In this document: in pieces, positions 1 through 10,700 of the stretch
How positions within the stretch are numbered: position 1 is the first letter of the stretch
How the letters are laid out: each line of letters begins with the position of its first letter
From: Siphonodentalium dalli
Lineage: Eukaryota; Mollusca; Scaphopoda; Gadilida; Siphonodentaliidae
Direction of reading: 5' to 3'
DNA: 64,000 nucleotides
NCBI GenBank assembly: GCA_032622095.1
Contig: CP136062.1
Location: 227,740,578-227,804,577 of the forward strand
The notes under the pieces: generated by a model
Databases searched by the model: none
What the model saw: only the letters and a program-made list of their open reading frames with translations
Told to the model about the DNA's origin: nothing
Made by a program: the position numbers and the translations under genes

Positions 1-7
1 TCAAATG

Positions 8-154
8 TCATCGGCGCAGAACGAGTAGCGAAACGAGCACACCCGCGTGTTGTTGTCTATATATTATACCGTTCATCGGCAGCTTCAGCGTGCATCAAAT
101 CTGAATGTGGCACGGTTTAATTTCATCGGCGCAGAACGGAGTAGCGAAACGAGC
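8..154. repeat. Direct repeat pair of about 32 bp
   Basis: TCATCGGCGCAGAACG followed by AGTAGCGAAACGAGC occurs at about 8-38 and 123-154. Nothing else was recognised between 1 and 333. Confidence 0.7.
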
Positions 155-333
155 CAACACACCCCACCGGAAATGGTTACGGAGCAGTGTTCCGAGTAAC
201 GCAATGAACAAACCCAACAATTTGAGCACGGTGACAACGGCAAAATGATAGTTTCGATTCGTATCATGAAAATGACTAAATGATACTTTTTATACAGTTT
301 TTTTGCAAATTCCTTTCTATATTGAATTACAAT

Positions 334-479
334 GGAGATAAACGTACCCTGTTTAGTTGTACATTCTGGGATTCGAGCTTGAAAACAGTTTGTGAACTCG
401 CCGGCAAGCCGGCTCGTTCACAAACTGTGTTCATGCTCGAATCCCAGAATGTACAAATCAACAGGGTATGTTTATCTCC
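334..479. repeat. Long perfect-type hairpin (about 70-bp arms)
   Basis: GGAGATAAACGTACCCTGTT at 334 is matched by its inverse ending at 479. The arms run through a central GCCGG/CCGGC with only a few mismatches and a ~4-base loop. It is probably a foldback or MITE relic. A short open frame through it is not a gene. Confidence 0.85.
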
Positions 480-570
480 TAAATATAAGTTGATGAACGA
501 AGTCAGTTTTGGAGCATGACGTCGTTATTTTAGTCACGAACGCGATGACATCATATTTCGCATGGAATTA

Positions 571-655
571 GAAAAGCTGGCTACGAATGTGATCGCCGGC
601 GAAAAGCTGGCTACATTTGTGATCGATTTAAAAAGCTGGCTACGAATGTGACCGG
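571..655. repeat. Three tandem 30-bp units
   Basis: AAAAGCTGGCTACGAATGTG-type units start at about 571, 601 and 631, just outside the left arm of the inverted-flank retroelement. Confidence 0.75.
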
Positions 656-1741
656 AGCCTTGTGACAATGACCCCATCGGCACTAGTACATGGATGATAA
701 TTCAATTCCATGTTGAACAATAATCCAGGACAAACTCTCAAGCGTTGACGAGATACATAATGCATATGAATGTTTTCGGATTGTATCATCTTCTGTCGCA
801 TTTGTTTGGTTACGCTGTTGTACCCATCGCCCCAACAATACAATACATTGCAAGATGAGACAAACACGGAATATTCCTATACACATTTATGCATTATACT
901 CATACCTTATCAAGCTGGGGCGTTTGATAGTTACTTGAGTTGAAGAAATTACATCATTGTATATGTTTACTTCGCATAATATATAGCTTCACAGTTGTAT
1001 AAGACTATACGTATTGGGAGGTTTAGTTATTGTTAATAACCAGGTTCAGCCACAGTACATGTAACTTGTAACGTATGTTGCCATTACCAACGAAATCACA
1101 CGACTCACATGACCATTCCACTTACAGGTACACAACCATTCAACCGTTTAGACGTTTTGTGTCAAATGTGCAGTATTGCGAAATGTGTATCAGAGGGGTG
1201 TCCAATCTTTCTATCAATCGACGAACATGTGCTTAGTGAACTTTTGTTAAATTCTTCAGCAGCGGTGACCACGCCGTTACTTTTCCCAAATGGGTTGTTG
1301 GTACGAACTACTATTATAGTAGTAATATACATATAAGAATTACAAGTATAGCTTATGGTAGGCGTATGTGTTTCGTACGGTCTAAACTCATGTTTACAGA
1401 ATTGACGACTGCGAGTCCATTTGGGAGAAAATAGTGCCGTTCATTGCATTCAATCTTCTTGCCACACGCAGCATTGTGCTATAGTTATGTTTGTATTTAA
1501 TTCTGTTGTTTACATGATAAATATTGTTAGTTGTACACTAGATGAATGCGTGCAAAACTCGCGTGCCCATATACTTGAGTTTCTCGAAACTATTAAAAAT
1601 CGACAACTGATAGAAAGAACACATATTCTAGTGATGTACCTGTAGCACCATATGCGTAATTCATGCGTGCAATAGGTTATTATGCGTAAGCTGTCAAGTG
1701 CCAACACAGCAAATAATAATTTACGGTAGGCATGCATTGTA

Positions 1742-2260
1742 ATGCATTGCACTAAATACCACCCGAACCGAAATTGTTCTAGAAAATCCGATGAAAAACG
1801 GAAACAATTTGTGACACCAGATAGCTATAATGGCACAATATCATGGTTAGATCACCAAGCACATTTTGAAATTTGTTCAAATATAAATGGATTGGAAATT
1901 GATGAGATGATTGGCGCAAGGAACACGCGGTGACCTACGCCTAGTTCTTGTTGGTGCGATAGAAGGCCGATTTGCTGCCAAAAGCCTGACTGACCAGATC
2001 GTACAATTGCGTGCACGACAACAAATGGCAGGGGGAAAGTTGCCGACGTCTGACCAATATGTTATATCATACTGCAACACATGAATTGAGAGACACATTG
2101 GCAAAGGACCAATTCATTTGTGGTTTGTATGGTCCAGACATACGCTCAGTGCAAAACAAGCAAGACCGGGCTCTCTTGGTGAGAGCATAAGACATGCAGT
2201 TGAATTAGAGGCTTTTGCCAAGTCTGACAAACATAGGGCTAAATACTATGCTAGGGCAGT
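1742..2260 (+). pseudogene. Gag remnant, Ty3/gypsy type
   Basis: One frame reads PDSYNGTISWLDHQAHFEIC (from about 1824), the usual Gag pattern of a short loop, a W and a hydrophobic stretch. After a stop and frame changes it resumes as HELRDTLAKDQFICGLYGPD (about 2080-2140) and then as an SLGESIRHAVELEAFAKSDK stretch (about 2172-2230). These match the family's Gag core (LRDTLAKDQFIDGL-type followed by AVELEA-type). At least two frameshifts and several stops make it non-functional. The assignment rests on motif order only. Confidence 0.55.
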
Positions 2261-2741
2261 AAATGAAACAGACTCAACACAAAAATATAGAGTTTGAAGA
2301 ACTCAAAAAGATAAGAGTTGAACTGAAGCCCCAAACTGGTTCTAATGGGAAAACTCAAAATAGCTCACAACCGTCCCAGATATCACAGTCCATCTCTGAG
2401 ACAAAAGAGATAAAACAAATATTGACTGATGTGAAGAGGTGTAAAGGGGAGATTAACAAGGAATGACAAACTTGGAGAACCAAAACAAGAAGAAAAAGAG
2501 TAACACAAATGAGTCCTGGATGGACTGTCGTGACGATAGACAGTGGAGACATAATTATAATGATAATCCTGATTATAACACAAACGAACGCACAAAGAAC
2601 GCACCAGATGCAGAACTTCTCACAATCCACACGACATGTGTCATAATGCCTATCGTGGTAGGGGAGACGAGCAGAACACAAGTGGACATCGTAACTCCAA
2701 CGAGTTTGTTAGATACATGTACAGCTCTTCTGAAGAGGGGG

Positions 2742-2880
2742 GGGGGGTGCTATATTTAGATTGCAATCTCTATGGGCAGCCAGTGAGGTTTCTGATTGGT
2801 ACTGGAACAACAGTTTCCATACTCTCAAAGAAACTGTATGACTACTTATCGGAAGATAAACACCATATGTTACATAAATG
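2742..2880 (+). pseudogene. Retropepsin remnant with catalytic Asp changed to Gly
   Basis: The translation gives LYLDCNLYGQPVRFLIGTGT followed by TVSILSKKLYDYL. This is the retropepsin pattern of a lead strand, then (D)TG, then a hydrophobic SILS segment. The catalytic triad reads GTG instead of DTG, which should abolish activity, and the frame closes soon after. The upstream RGR/GNE-rich linker at about 2645-2740 joins the same frame. It belongs to the Ty3/gypsy-like body at 687-4645. Confidence 0.55.
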
Positions 2881-3289
2881 ATGTATATATAGCACACGAG
2901 CTGCTGATCATTGAGTCCAACGAAACGAATAAGGCTTACCGAGTTGTATCATCTAACTCATCGGAAACTCTGCCAGAGATAGTATCTTCTCGTCACTTGT
3001 CAGAACACATCAACACAAATTCCACAGAAGGAATTGGAACTTTTGACACTGTGGATCACGAGCCCACTTATACCACGATAAGCACCACGGATCAGGCACC
3101 AGCTATCGTAGAGAACACAGATATTGGCAGAATATGCCAGATGTGACTCCTGGAAGGTCTGGACATTCACAAATGCTCAGAAAGCTTAACGAACCTATTA
3201 TGGGTCTCTATGATCACATGACAATACAGCAGTAGTTTCTGCTACCATAAACAATGGGGATGAGTTTCAAAGAGCTGAACCAAAACCAC

Positions 3290-3620
3290 CCTATCCTGAA
3301 GTGAAACCAAATGCACAGGAGAAATATATTCTTCGTGACACATTGGAAGACATACATGGTCAGAGAAATTCGACATGTAATGACCAAGGCCTTTGAGATA
3401 TTACGGCATCTGTTCCTCATCATATTCCAAGAAATATGGCCCAACCCAGAAACGGCGCCATGGTACCCCAAGGGGGATTCAAGGACGATAGATAGAATTA
3501 AAAAACATCGCAAGGTTGATGACAAGGCTCGATTTGATGGCTGTGACCAAGAAGATCGTGACGCATTAAAACCCCAAATACTGTGGGAAGGTCCCCATAG
3601 GGCAAAGTCGTGGATGATGA
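3290..3620 (+). pseudogene. Integrase C-terminal remnant
   Basis: Discontinuous frames give LRDTLEDIHGQRNS-like residues (about 3330-3370), then K.DDKARFDG (about 3510-3540), and finally LKPQILWEGPH (about 3565-3600). This is the order expected for the C-terminal part of a Ty3/gypsy integrase: a helix with H..R.., a 'YD' linker and a WEGP strand. Stops and frameshifts separate the pieces. No HHCC zinc finger or DDE core was found. Confidence 0.45.
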
Positions 3621-4645
3621 CTCCCAGATATGAGAGCCACAGAAATACAGTGTATATACTGTTTGTACAGTACTGTTGATGTAAAACAAATATTCTATTA
3701 TATGATTAAAGGGAAGTGGCAGCCACGGGGGGACATCAAGTCCCGGGTGGCTGCAGGTTCATTCCAAACACGACCCCTTGGCTCAACTTGCAGGGTTGAA
3801 CCATGAATAGATGTGGTGAGATCGCGAGCTCACCTTAATGGCTGTGCCGTCTCGTGGGTAGTTCATGCCCATTGGTCGCTAAAAACCCTCTATGTTTATC
3901 GAAGAAGAGTAGGCTATGCGACCTCATTGGGGAACATTTCTGCACCCAGATACAAACACACTTTGACTTTCATCGGTCACAGGGTGCAGACGACCTACGG
4001 TTTGTAAAGGAAGTCGTACAAACAACCCATTTGGGAAAAGTAACGGCGTGGTCACCGCTGCTGAAGAATTTAACAAAAGTTAACTAAGCACATGTTCGTC
4101 GATTGATATAAAGATTGGACACCACTCTGATACACATTTCGCAATGCTGCACATTTGACACAAAAAACGTCTAAACGGTTGTTTGATGGTGTACATGTAA
4201 GAGGAGCGGAATGGTCATGTGAGTCAGATGATTTCGTTGGTAATGGCAACACACGTTACAAGTTACATATACTGTGGCTGAACCTGGTTATTAACAATAA
4301 CTAAACCTCCCAATACGTATAGTCTTATACAACTGTGAAGCTATATATTATGCGAAGTAAACATATACAATGATGTAATGTCTTCAACTCAAGTAACTAT
4401 ATATCAACCGCCTCAGCTTGATAAGGTATGTGTATAATGCATAAATGTGTATAGGAATATTCCTTGCTTGTCTCATCTTGCAATGTATTGTATTGTTGGG
4501 GCGATGGATGCAATATAACGTAACCAAACAAATGCGACAGAAGATGATACAATCCGAAAACATTCATATGCGTTATGTGTCTCGTCAGCTCTTGAAGTTT
4601 GTCTTGGATTATTGTTCAAAATGGAATTGAATTATCACCCATGTA

Positions 4646-5620
4646 GAGGGGCAAAACAAGTTTATATTTCACGATTTTCGGTCTACTTTCATCAGAAAAC
4701 TCCGAAATTTGCCATCTGTAAATGATACCATGACGTTATCATAATGTATATTTCGAAGTGGGTAGACTTCAATATAATAGCACAAAATAATCGGAGTTGT
4801 GCTTTTGTATTCTGCCATACCGAAATTTCTAAAACTGATTTTCTTCTTCTGAATTTTGGGGTGGGGGTGACACAATCTACCACCACATAGCATCTATGGC
4901 AAAGAATGACATCATTATCTTACAGTCATATGAAGTATATATTTCCACAAGTTTCTGTAGTATATACTGTATGTCCATTCAATGCAATACTGAATAATCG
5001 CCTATTAAGTGGGGCGAAAAAACTAAAAATGAATGATTATTTGTCTATTTTCCACGTAAATTTAAGAAATTTTTACATCTATCACCGCAATCATGGCATT
5101 TCATTACTTTGTATTTATAAGTGTGTAACCTGCTATATCATAGCACAAACATATCCCGAATATCTGTGCTTTTGTATTCATTTGTGCCGAATTTCCCTAA
5201 AACAGTGATTTTTTGCTGAATTTTGGGGTGAGGGTTGAAATAATCTTACATAACACATCACGTCTTAAATATGATGGCATATTCTCGTATGCGGTATATA
5301 TATCCGCACTTTTCTAGACTATACACGATATCCTTGGTCAAAACAATATTGATCTATCGCCCATTAAGTGAGGCAAAAAAAATGAAAAATTGAGCTGTTT
5401 TGTCTATTTTTACAATAAATTAAAAAAAAAATCTTCTTTATATCAGAGAAATCGTACCACTATCATAGTAAATATTTAGAGGTATGTAGACTACAATATT
5501 TTAGCGCAAAATGTTCGCGTTTCTATACTTTTATTTCTCATTTTGCCGAATTTTACAAAAACAGGGATTTTTGCTGAATTTTGGCACTTAATCAGCTAAA
5601 AATCATCTTTTGCATCATTT
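4646..5620. repeat. Degenerate tandem repeat, period about 365 bp, three copies
   Basis: A block with CGAATTTC..AAAACAG..ATTTT and CTGAATTTTGGGGTG recurs at about 4822, 5189 and 5548. Each copy is followed by similar A/T-rich text. It is non-coding and divergent. Confidence 0.65.
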
Positions 5621-6439
5621 GTATATTTCACACCGGGTCCTATCCGATGCGGAATGCATAACCTTCAAAATGATGTATCACAAGCCCCTGTGTGGTGCCC
5701 CTGTGTGGTGGACTAAACTTTCTGAAATCGGTTCCGTCCGCTCCACTATACAGGGCGGGAATCGGAGCGAAAACATAACTCACCGATAAAAGCATTTTGC
5801 TGGTTTTTAAGGCAACATAATTATAGGGGAACATGTCCCGGTTGGGTAAACATTAACATAATATGTTATTAAACTTGCATTATATCTGTGTTTTTTAAGT
5901 TTTTCGGCTGTTAAATTTGAAATTTGCTTGGTCGACAAGCGGAAAAACTCACAACAGAATCGGCATTTGCTCGGGCGGAATGAGATTTCGAGGAGCGGAT
6001 CGTCCACAGTGCGTGTCCAGTTCACTTGCGATTTTTTTGTGCAAAATGGCGACATTTACTACAATTCCGGCGGTTATTCCATATAATTTCCATAGACCAC
6101 GTATGCAAATAGCGCGAAAATGAACTTATTTTGATACTTAAGATTATATTAGTTCTATATATATACTGGTTTCAAAACTGAGAAACGTTTACTATTAAAA
6201 TTAATTTAAACCACTTCATGACTTGGTCCAAAACAGACGTTCTTTACACCATTTACGAACCATTAGCGATCAATTTCAAACAAAAGTGAGTCTATTGAGA
6301 AGTATTAGTTGCAACATATTCACACTTATTTTACAAAAAATCTATTTAGATAGTGAACCGATCTTATCAACGGTGAACTGTGGCCCATCACTAGTGAACT
6401 GGAACATTTTTGAAAATAGATAAATTCTACTATTCTACT
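5621..6439. other. No recognisable feature
   Basis: AT-rich sequence without a convincing exon, hairpin or tandem repeat. The short open frames here lack motifs. Confidence 0.5.
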
Positions 6440-6441
6440 TA

Positions 6442-6924
6442 AAGGTACTCAACCCGATAAAACTCCTCTCAATTACTATTTCAATGGCTTCGGGGGTCAA
6501 AAATACTTGATTCGAGTCGAGGAAGTCCACCCATCAAAGCTCAGATTTGTTAGATATCGATTTTAGAAATCTATTATTTTTCATTATCGGGAATACTTTC
6601 TGGCCCAGAACTCAGTCAAAATTGCGTTATTATTACCACTTGATTTTAGAGTTGTCCATCCTTGTCTGTTTGAATAGATTTTGGTGTACACATCCCGAGC
6701 AGATTACGGCAGTTGAAGGCAATTATTAGTACTCATCTCGAGTAAATAACAAATTTCAAAAATCAATATCTAATAACTCTGAGCTTTGTTTGATGGGTTC
6801 CTCGACTCGAATCAAATATTTGTTATCCCCAAAGCCAAAGAAATAGTAAGATAGGACCCTCTGATCGGATTGTTGTTGTTGGAATCTGTTGAGATGGGGA
6901 CCCTCTGTTCGGATTGAGTACCTT
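6442..6924. mobile_element. MITE family A, TA-flanked, TIR AAGGTACTCAACCCGAT
   Basis: The termini AAGGTACTCAACCCGAT and ATCCGATTGAGTACCTT-type sequence are inverted and flanked by TA on each side (6440-6441 and 6925-6926), as in Tc1/mariner-derived MITEs. The inside includes GATTCGAGTCGAGGAA. Related copies lie at 7681-7830, 11749-11990 and 42906-43296. No transposase is encoded. Confidence 0.75.
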
Positions 6925-7142
6925 TAACAATTTCCAACTAGAATGTTTTGGTAGTTGGCGTATCCGGAAAAGTATGTTCAACAAATGAACTGCATATATT
7001 GTTCTTTGAAGAGGCATCAATTCAATAATAATATACATTAGTCATATATATGTACTTCATGAGCCTACTTGTAGTAATCTATTTTTTTTATAAGGTGACG
7101 TATACATGAACGAAGCTCCATTGATTTTCGAAACAGACAACG

Positions 7143-7714
7143 ATGTCAGTAATAAACAGCGGTCTATTGACGGCGGCCATTGATTTTGGCACGACTTATT
7201 CGGGATACGCCTTCGGGTTCCGGACTGATTTGGAAAAAGACCCACCCACCATATCTACCAATGATTGGCCGGCTGGTTCGGCAATTTCCAGGAAGGCACC
7301 CACGTCCGTGCTGTTTGATAAGAACAAGACATTCCACTCGTTCGGCTACGAGGCAGAGGAACAGTATGCGAATCTATGCGAATCCGGGTCCACCAAGGAT
7401 TGGTTTTTCTTCCAAAGGTTCAAGATGTCTTTATACAATACCAAGGTACCAAACACGTCAAGTGGTCCTACTGACATTCAAAAACATATACATTTTTAAA
7501 TAATTTAATAATGGCTGCGTGAGTTGCTTGTAGGGAACCGAACAAAATAAAAATGTCAAAATCAAAAATATTTTTGAATGTGTATGTTATAATGAATGTT
7601 TCATAGACTGTTTTTCTCAAACCGCTCGGATTAGCCAAAAAATGAAATTAGAAAAAAATACATTTTATTTTTCAGCATTAAAGGTACAAAATCCGATTCG
7701 ATGATCCCCGTATT

Positions 7715-7745
<31 letters not shown>

Positions 7746-10700
7746 AAGCATTTCTTCAAAATGCCCTTTAGTTATCAGAATCGATATATTACCAAAAAAT
7801 AATGCTAACCACAGTGACTGTCAACTATAGTATAAAATTTTCCAAACTAGCTGAAGGGATCACCAAAAAGTGCTGAAGGGTACACAATGTTTGTGGTTGG
7901 CACCAATGCACTAACTGTATATTCCTGAAAGTCTGGCACCCATCAGCAGTTCGTTAGTCTGGCACCCATCAGCAGTTCGTTAGTCTGGCACCCATCAGCA
8001 GTTCGTTAGTCTGGCACCCATCAGCAGTTCGATAGTCTGGCACCCATCAGCAGTTCGATAGTCTGGCACCCATCAGCAGTTCGTTAGTCTGGCACCCATC
8101 AGCAGTTCGTTAGTCTGGCACCCATCAGCAGTTCGTTAGTCTGGCACCCATCAGCAGTTCGTTAGTCTGGCACCCATCAGCAGTTCGTTAGTCTGGCACC
8201 CTTCAGCAGTTCGATAGTCTGGCACCCATCAGCAGTTCGATAGTCTGGCACCCATCAGCAGTTCGTTAGTCTGGCACCCATCAGCAGTTCGTTAGTCTGG
8301 CACCCATCAGCAGTTCGTTAGTCTGGCACCCATCAGCAGTTCGATAGTCTGGCACCCATCAGCAGTTCGATAGTCTGGCACCCATCAGCAGTTCGTTAGT
8401 CTGGCACCCTTCAGCAGTTCGATAGTCTGGCACCCATCAGCAGTTCGTTAGTCTGGCACCCATCAGCAGTTCGATAGTCTGGCACCCATCAGCAGTTCGT
8501 TAGTCTGGCACCCATCAGCAGTTCGATAGTCTGGCACCCATCAGCAGTTCGATAGTCTGGCACCCATCAGCAGTTCGCTAGTCTGGCACCCATCAGCAGT
8601 TCGATAGTCTGGCACCCATCAGCAGTTCGTTAGTCTGGCACCCATCAGCAGTTCGTTAGTCTGGCACCCATCAGCAGTTCGTTAGTCTGGCACCCATCAG
8701 CAGTTCGATAGTCTGGCACCCATCAGCAGTTCGTTAGTCTGGCACCCTTCAGCAGTTCGATAGTCTGGCACCCATCAGCAGTTCGTTAGTCTGGCACCCA
8801 TCAGCAGTTCGATAGTCTGGCACCCATCAGCAGTTCGTTAGTCTGGCACCCATCAGCAGTTCGATAGTCTGGCACCCATCAGCAGTTCGTTAGTCTGGCA
8901 CCCATCAGCAGTTCGTTAGTCTGGCACCCATCAGCAGTTCGTTAGTCTGGCACCCATCAGCAGTTCGTTAGTCTGGCACCCATCAGCAGTTCGTTAGTCT
9001 GGCACCCATCAGCAGTTCGTTAGTCTGGCACCCATCAGCAGTTCGTTAGTCTGGCACCCATCAGCAGTTCGATAGTCTGGCACCCATCAGCAGTTCGTTA
9101 GTCTGGCACCCATCAGCAGTTCGTTAGTCTGGCACCCTTCAGCAGTTCGATAGTCTGGCACCCATCAGCAGTTCGTTAGTCTGGCACCCATCAGCAGTTC
9201 GATAGTCTGGCACCCATCAGCAGTTCGATAGTCTGGCACCCATCAGCAGTTCGTTAGTCTGGCACCCATCAGCAGTTCGATAGTCTGGCACCCATCAGCT
9301 GTTCGTTAGTCTGGCACCCATCAGCTGTTCGTTAGTCTGGCACCCATCAGCAGTTCGTTAGTCTGGCACCCATCAGCAGTTCGTTAGTCTGGCACCCATC
9401 AGCAGTTCGTTAGTCTGGCACCCATCAGCAGTTCGATAGTCTGGCACCCATCAGCAGTTCGATAGTCTGGCACCCATCAGCAGTTCGATAGTCTGGCACC
9501 CATCAGCAGTTCGTTAGTCTGGCACCCATCAGCAGTTCGTTAGTCTGGCACCCATCAGCAGTTCGATAGTCTGGCACCCATCAGCAGTTCGATAGTCTGG
9601 CACCCATCAGCAGTTCGTTAGTCTGGCACCCATCAGCAGTTCGTTAGTCTGGCACCCATCAGCAGTTCGATAGTCTGGCACCCATCAGCAGTTCGTTAGT
9701 CTGGCACCCATCAGCAGTTCGATAGTCTGGCACCCATCAGCTGTTCGTTAGTCTGGCACCCATCAGCTGTTCGTTAGTCTGGCACCCATCAGCAGTTCGA
9801 TAGTCTGGCACCCATCAGCTGTTCGATAGTCTGGCACCCATCAGCTGTTCGTTAGTCTGGCACCCATCAGCAGTTCGTTAGTCTGGCACCCATCAGCAGT
9901 TCGTTAGTCTGGCACCCATCAGCAGTTCGTTAGTCTGGCACCCATCAGCAGTTCGTTAGTCTGGCACCCATCAGCAGTTCGTTAGTCTGGCACCCATCAG
10001 CAGTTCGTTAGTCTGGCACCCATCAGCAGTTCGTTAGTCTGGCACCCATCAGCAGTTCGTTAGTCTGGCACCCATCAGCAGTTCGTTAGTCTGGCACCCA
10101 TCAGCAGTTCGATAGTCTGGCACCCATCAGCAGTTCGTTAGTCTGGCACCCATCAGCAGTTCGTTAGTCTGGCACCCATCAGCAGTTCGTTAGTCTGGCA
10201 CCCATCAGCAGTTCGTTAGTCTGGCACCCATCAGCAGTTCGTTAGTCTGGCACCCATCAGCAGTTCGATAGTCTGGCACCCATCAGCAGTTCGATAGTCT
10301 GGCACCCATCAGCAGTTCGTTAGTCTGGCACCCTTCAGCAGTTCGATAGTCTGGCACCCATCAGCAGTTCGTTAGTCTGGCACCCATCAGCAGTTCGATA
10401 GTCTGGCACCCATCAGCAGTTCGATAGTCTGGCACCCATCAGCAGTTCGTTAGTCTGGCACCCATCAGCAGTTCGATAGTCTGGCACCCATCAGCAGTTC
10501 GTTAGTCTGGCACCCATCAGCAGTTCGTTAGTCTGGCACCCATCAGCAGTTCGTTAGTCTGGCACCCATCAGCAGTTCGTTAGTCTGGCACCCATCAGCA
10601 GTTCGTTAGTCTGGCACCCATCAGCAGTTCGTTTTCAAACAGAAATCATGACAGACACGAAAACTAAAAGTCATTTTGAACGAGATTACAAAACCTGTGT

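Larger units (their letters stand above)
687..4645 (+). mobile_element. Decayed Ty3/gypsy-like element between long inverted repeats
   Basis: The outer arms, 687-1309 and 4010-4645, are reverse complements of each other (about 90% by eye, with small indels); both start with TACATGG(A/G)TGATAATTC. Between them, on the plus strand, is a degraded retroelement body. It has a Gag-like segment (1742-2260), an aspartic protease (about 2742-2880) and an integrase C-terminal segment (about 3290-3600). No reverse transcriptase is recognisable, so the centre has been deleted. Normal LTRs would be direct repeats, so the inverted flanks are anomalous. They may be TIRs of a DNA element that captured the body, or one LTR may have been inverted. 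No clear target duplication was found. Confidence 0.6.

Noticed and set aside
280-519. 79-codon plus-strand open frame
   Set aside because: It runs through both arms of the 334-479 hairpin, so the frame is a by-product of the inverted repeat.
640-886. Open frames in the left inverted arm, also found at 4445-4630
   Set aside because: They are non-coding flank sequence of the Ty3/gypsy-like element. The mirrored copy is frame-disrupted and no motif is present.
7930-10632. CRISPR-like array
   Set aside because: Repeats are directly adjacent without unique spacers, and the context is eukaryotic; it is a minisatellite. The same applies to 35325-38975.
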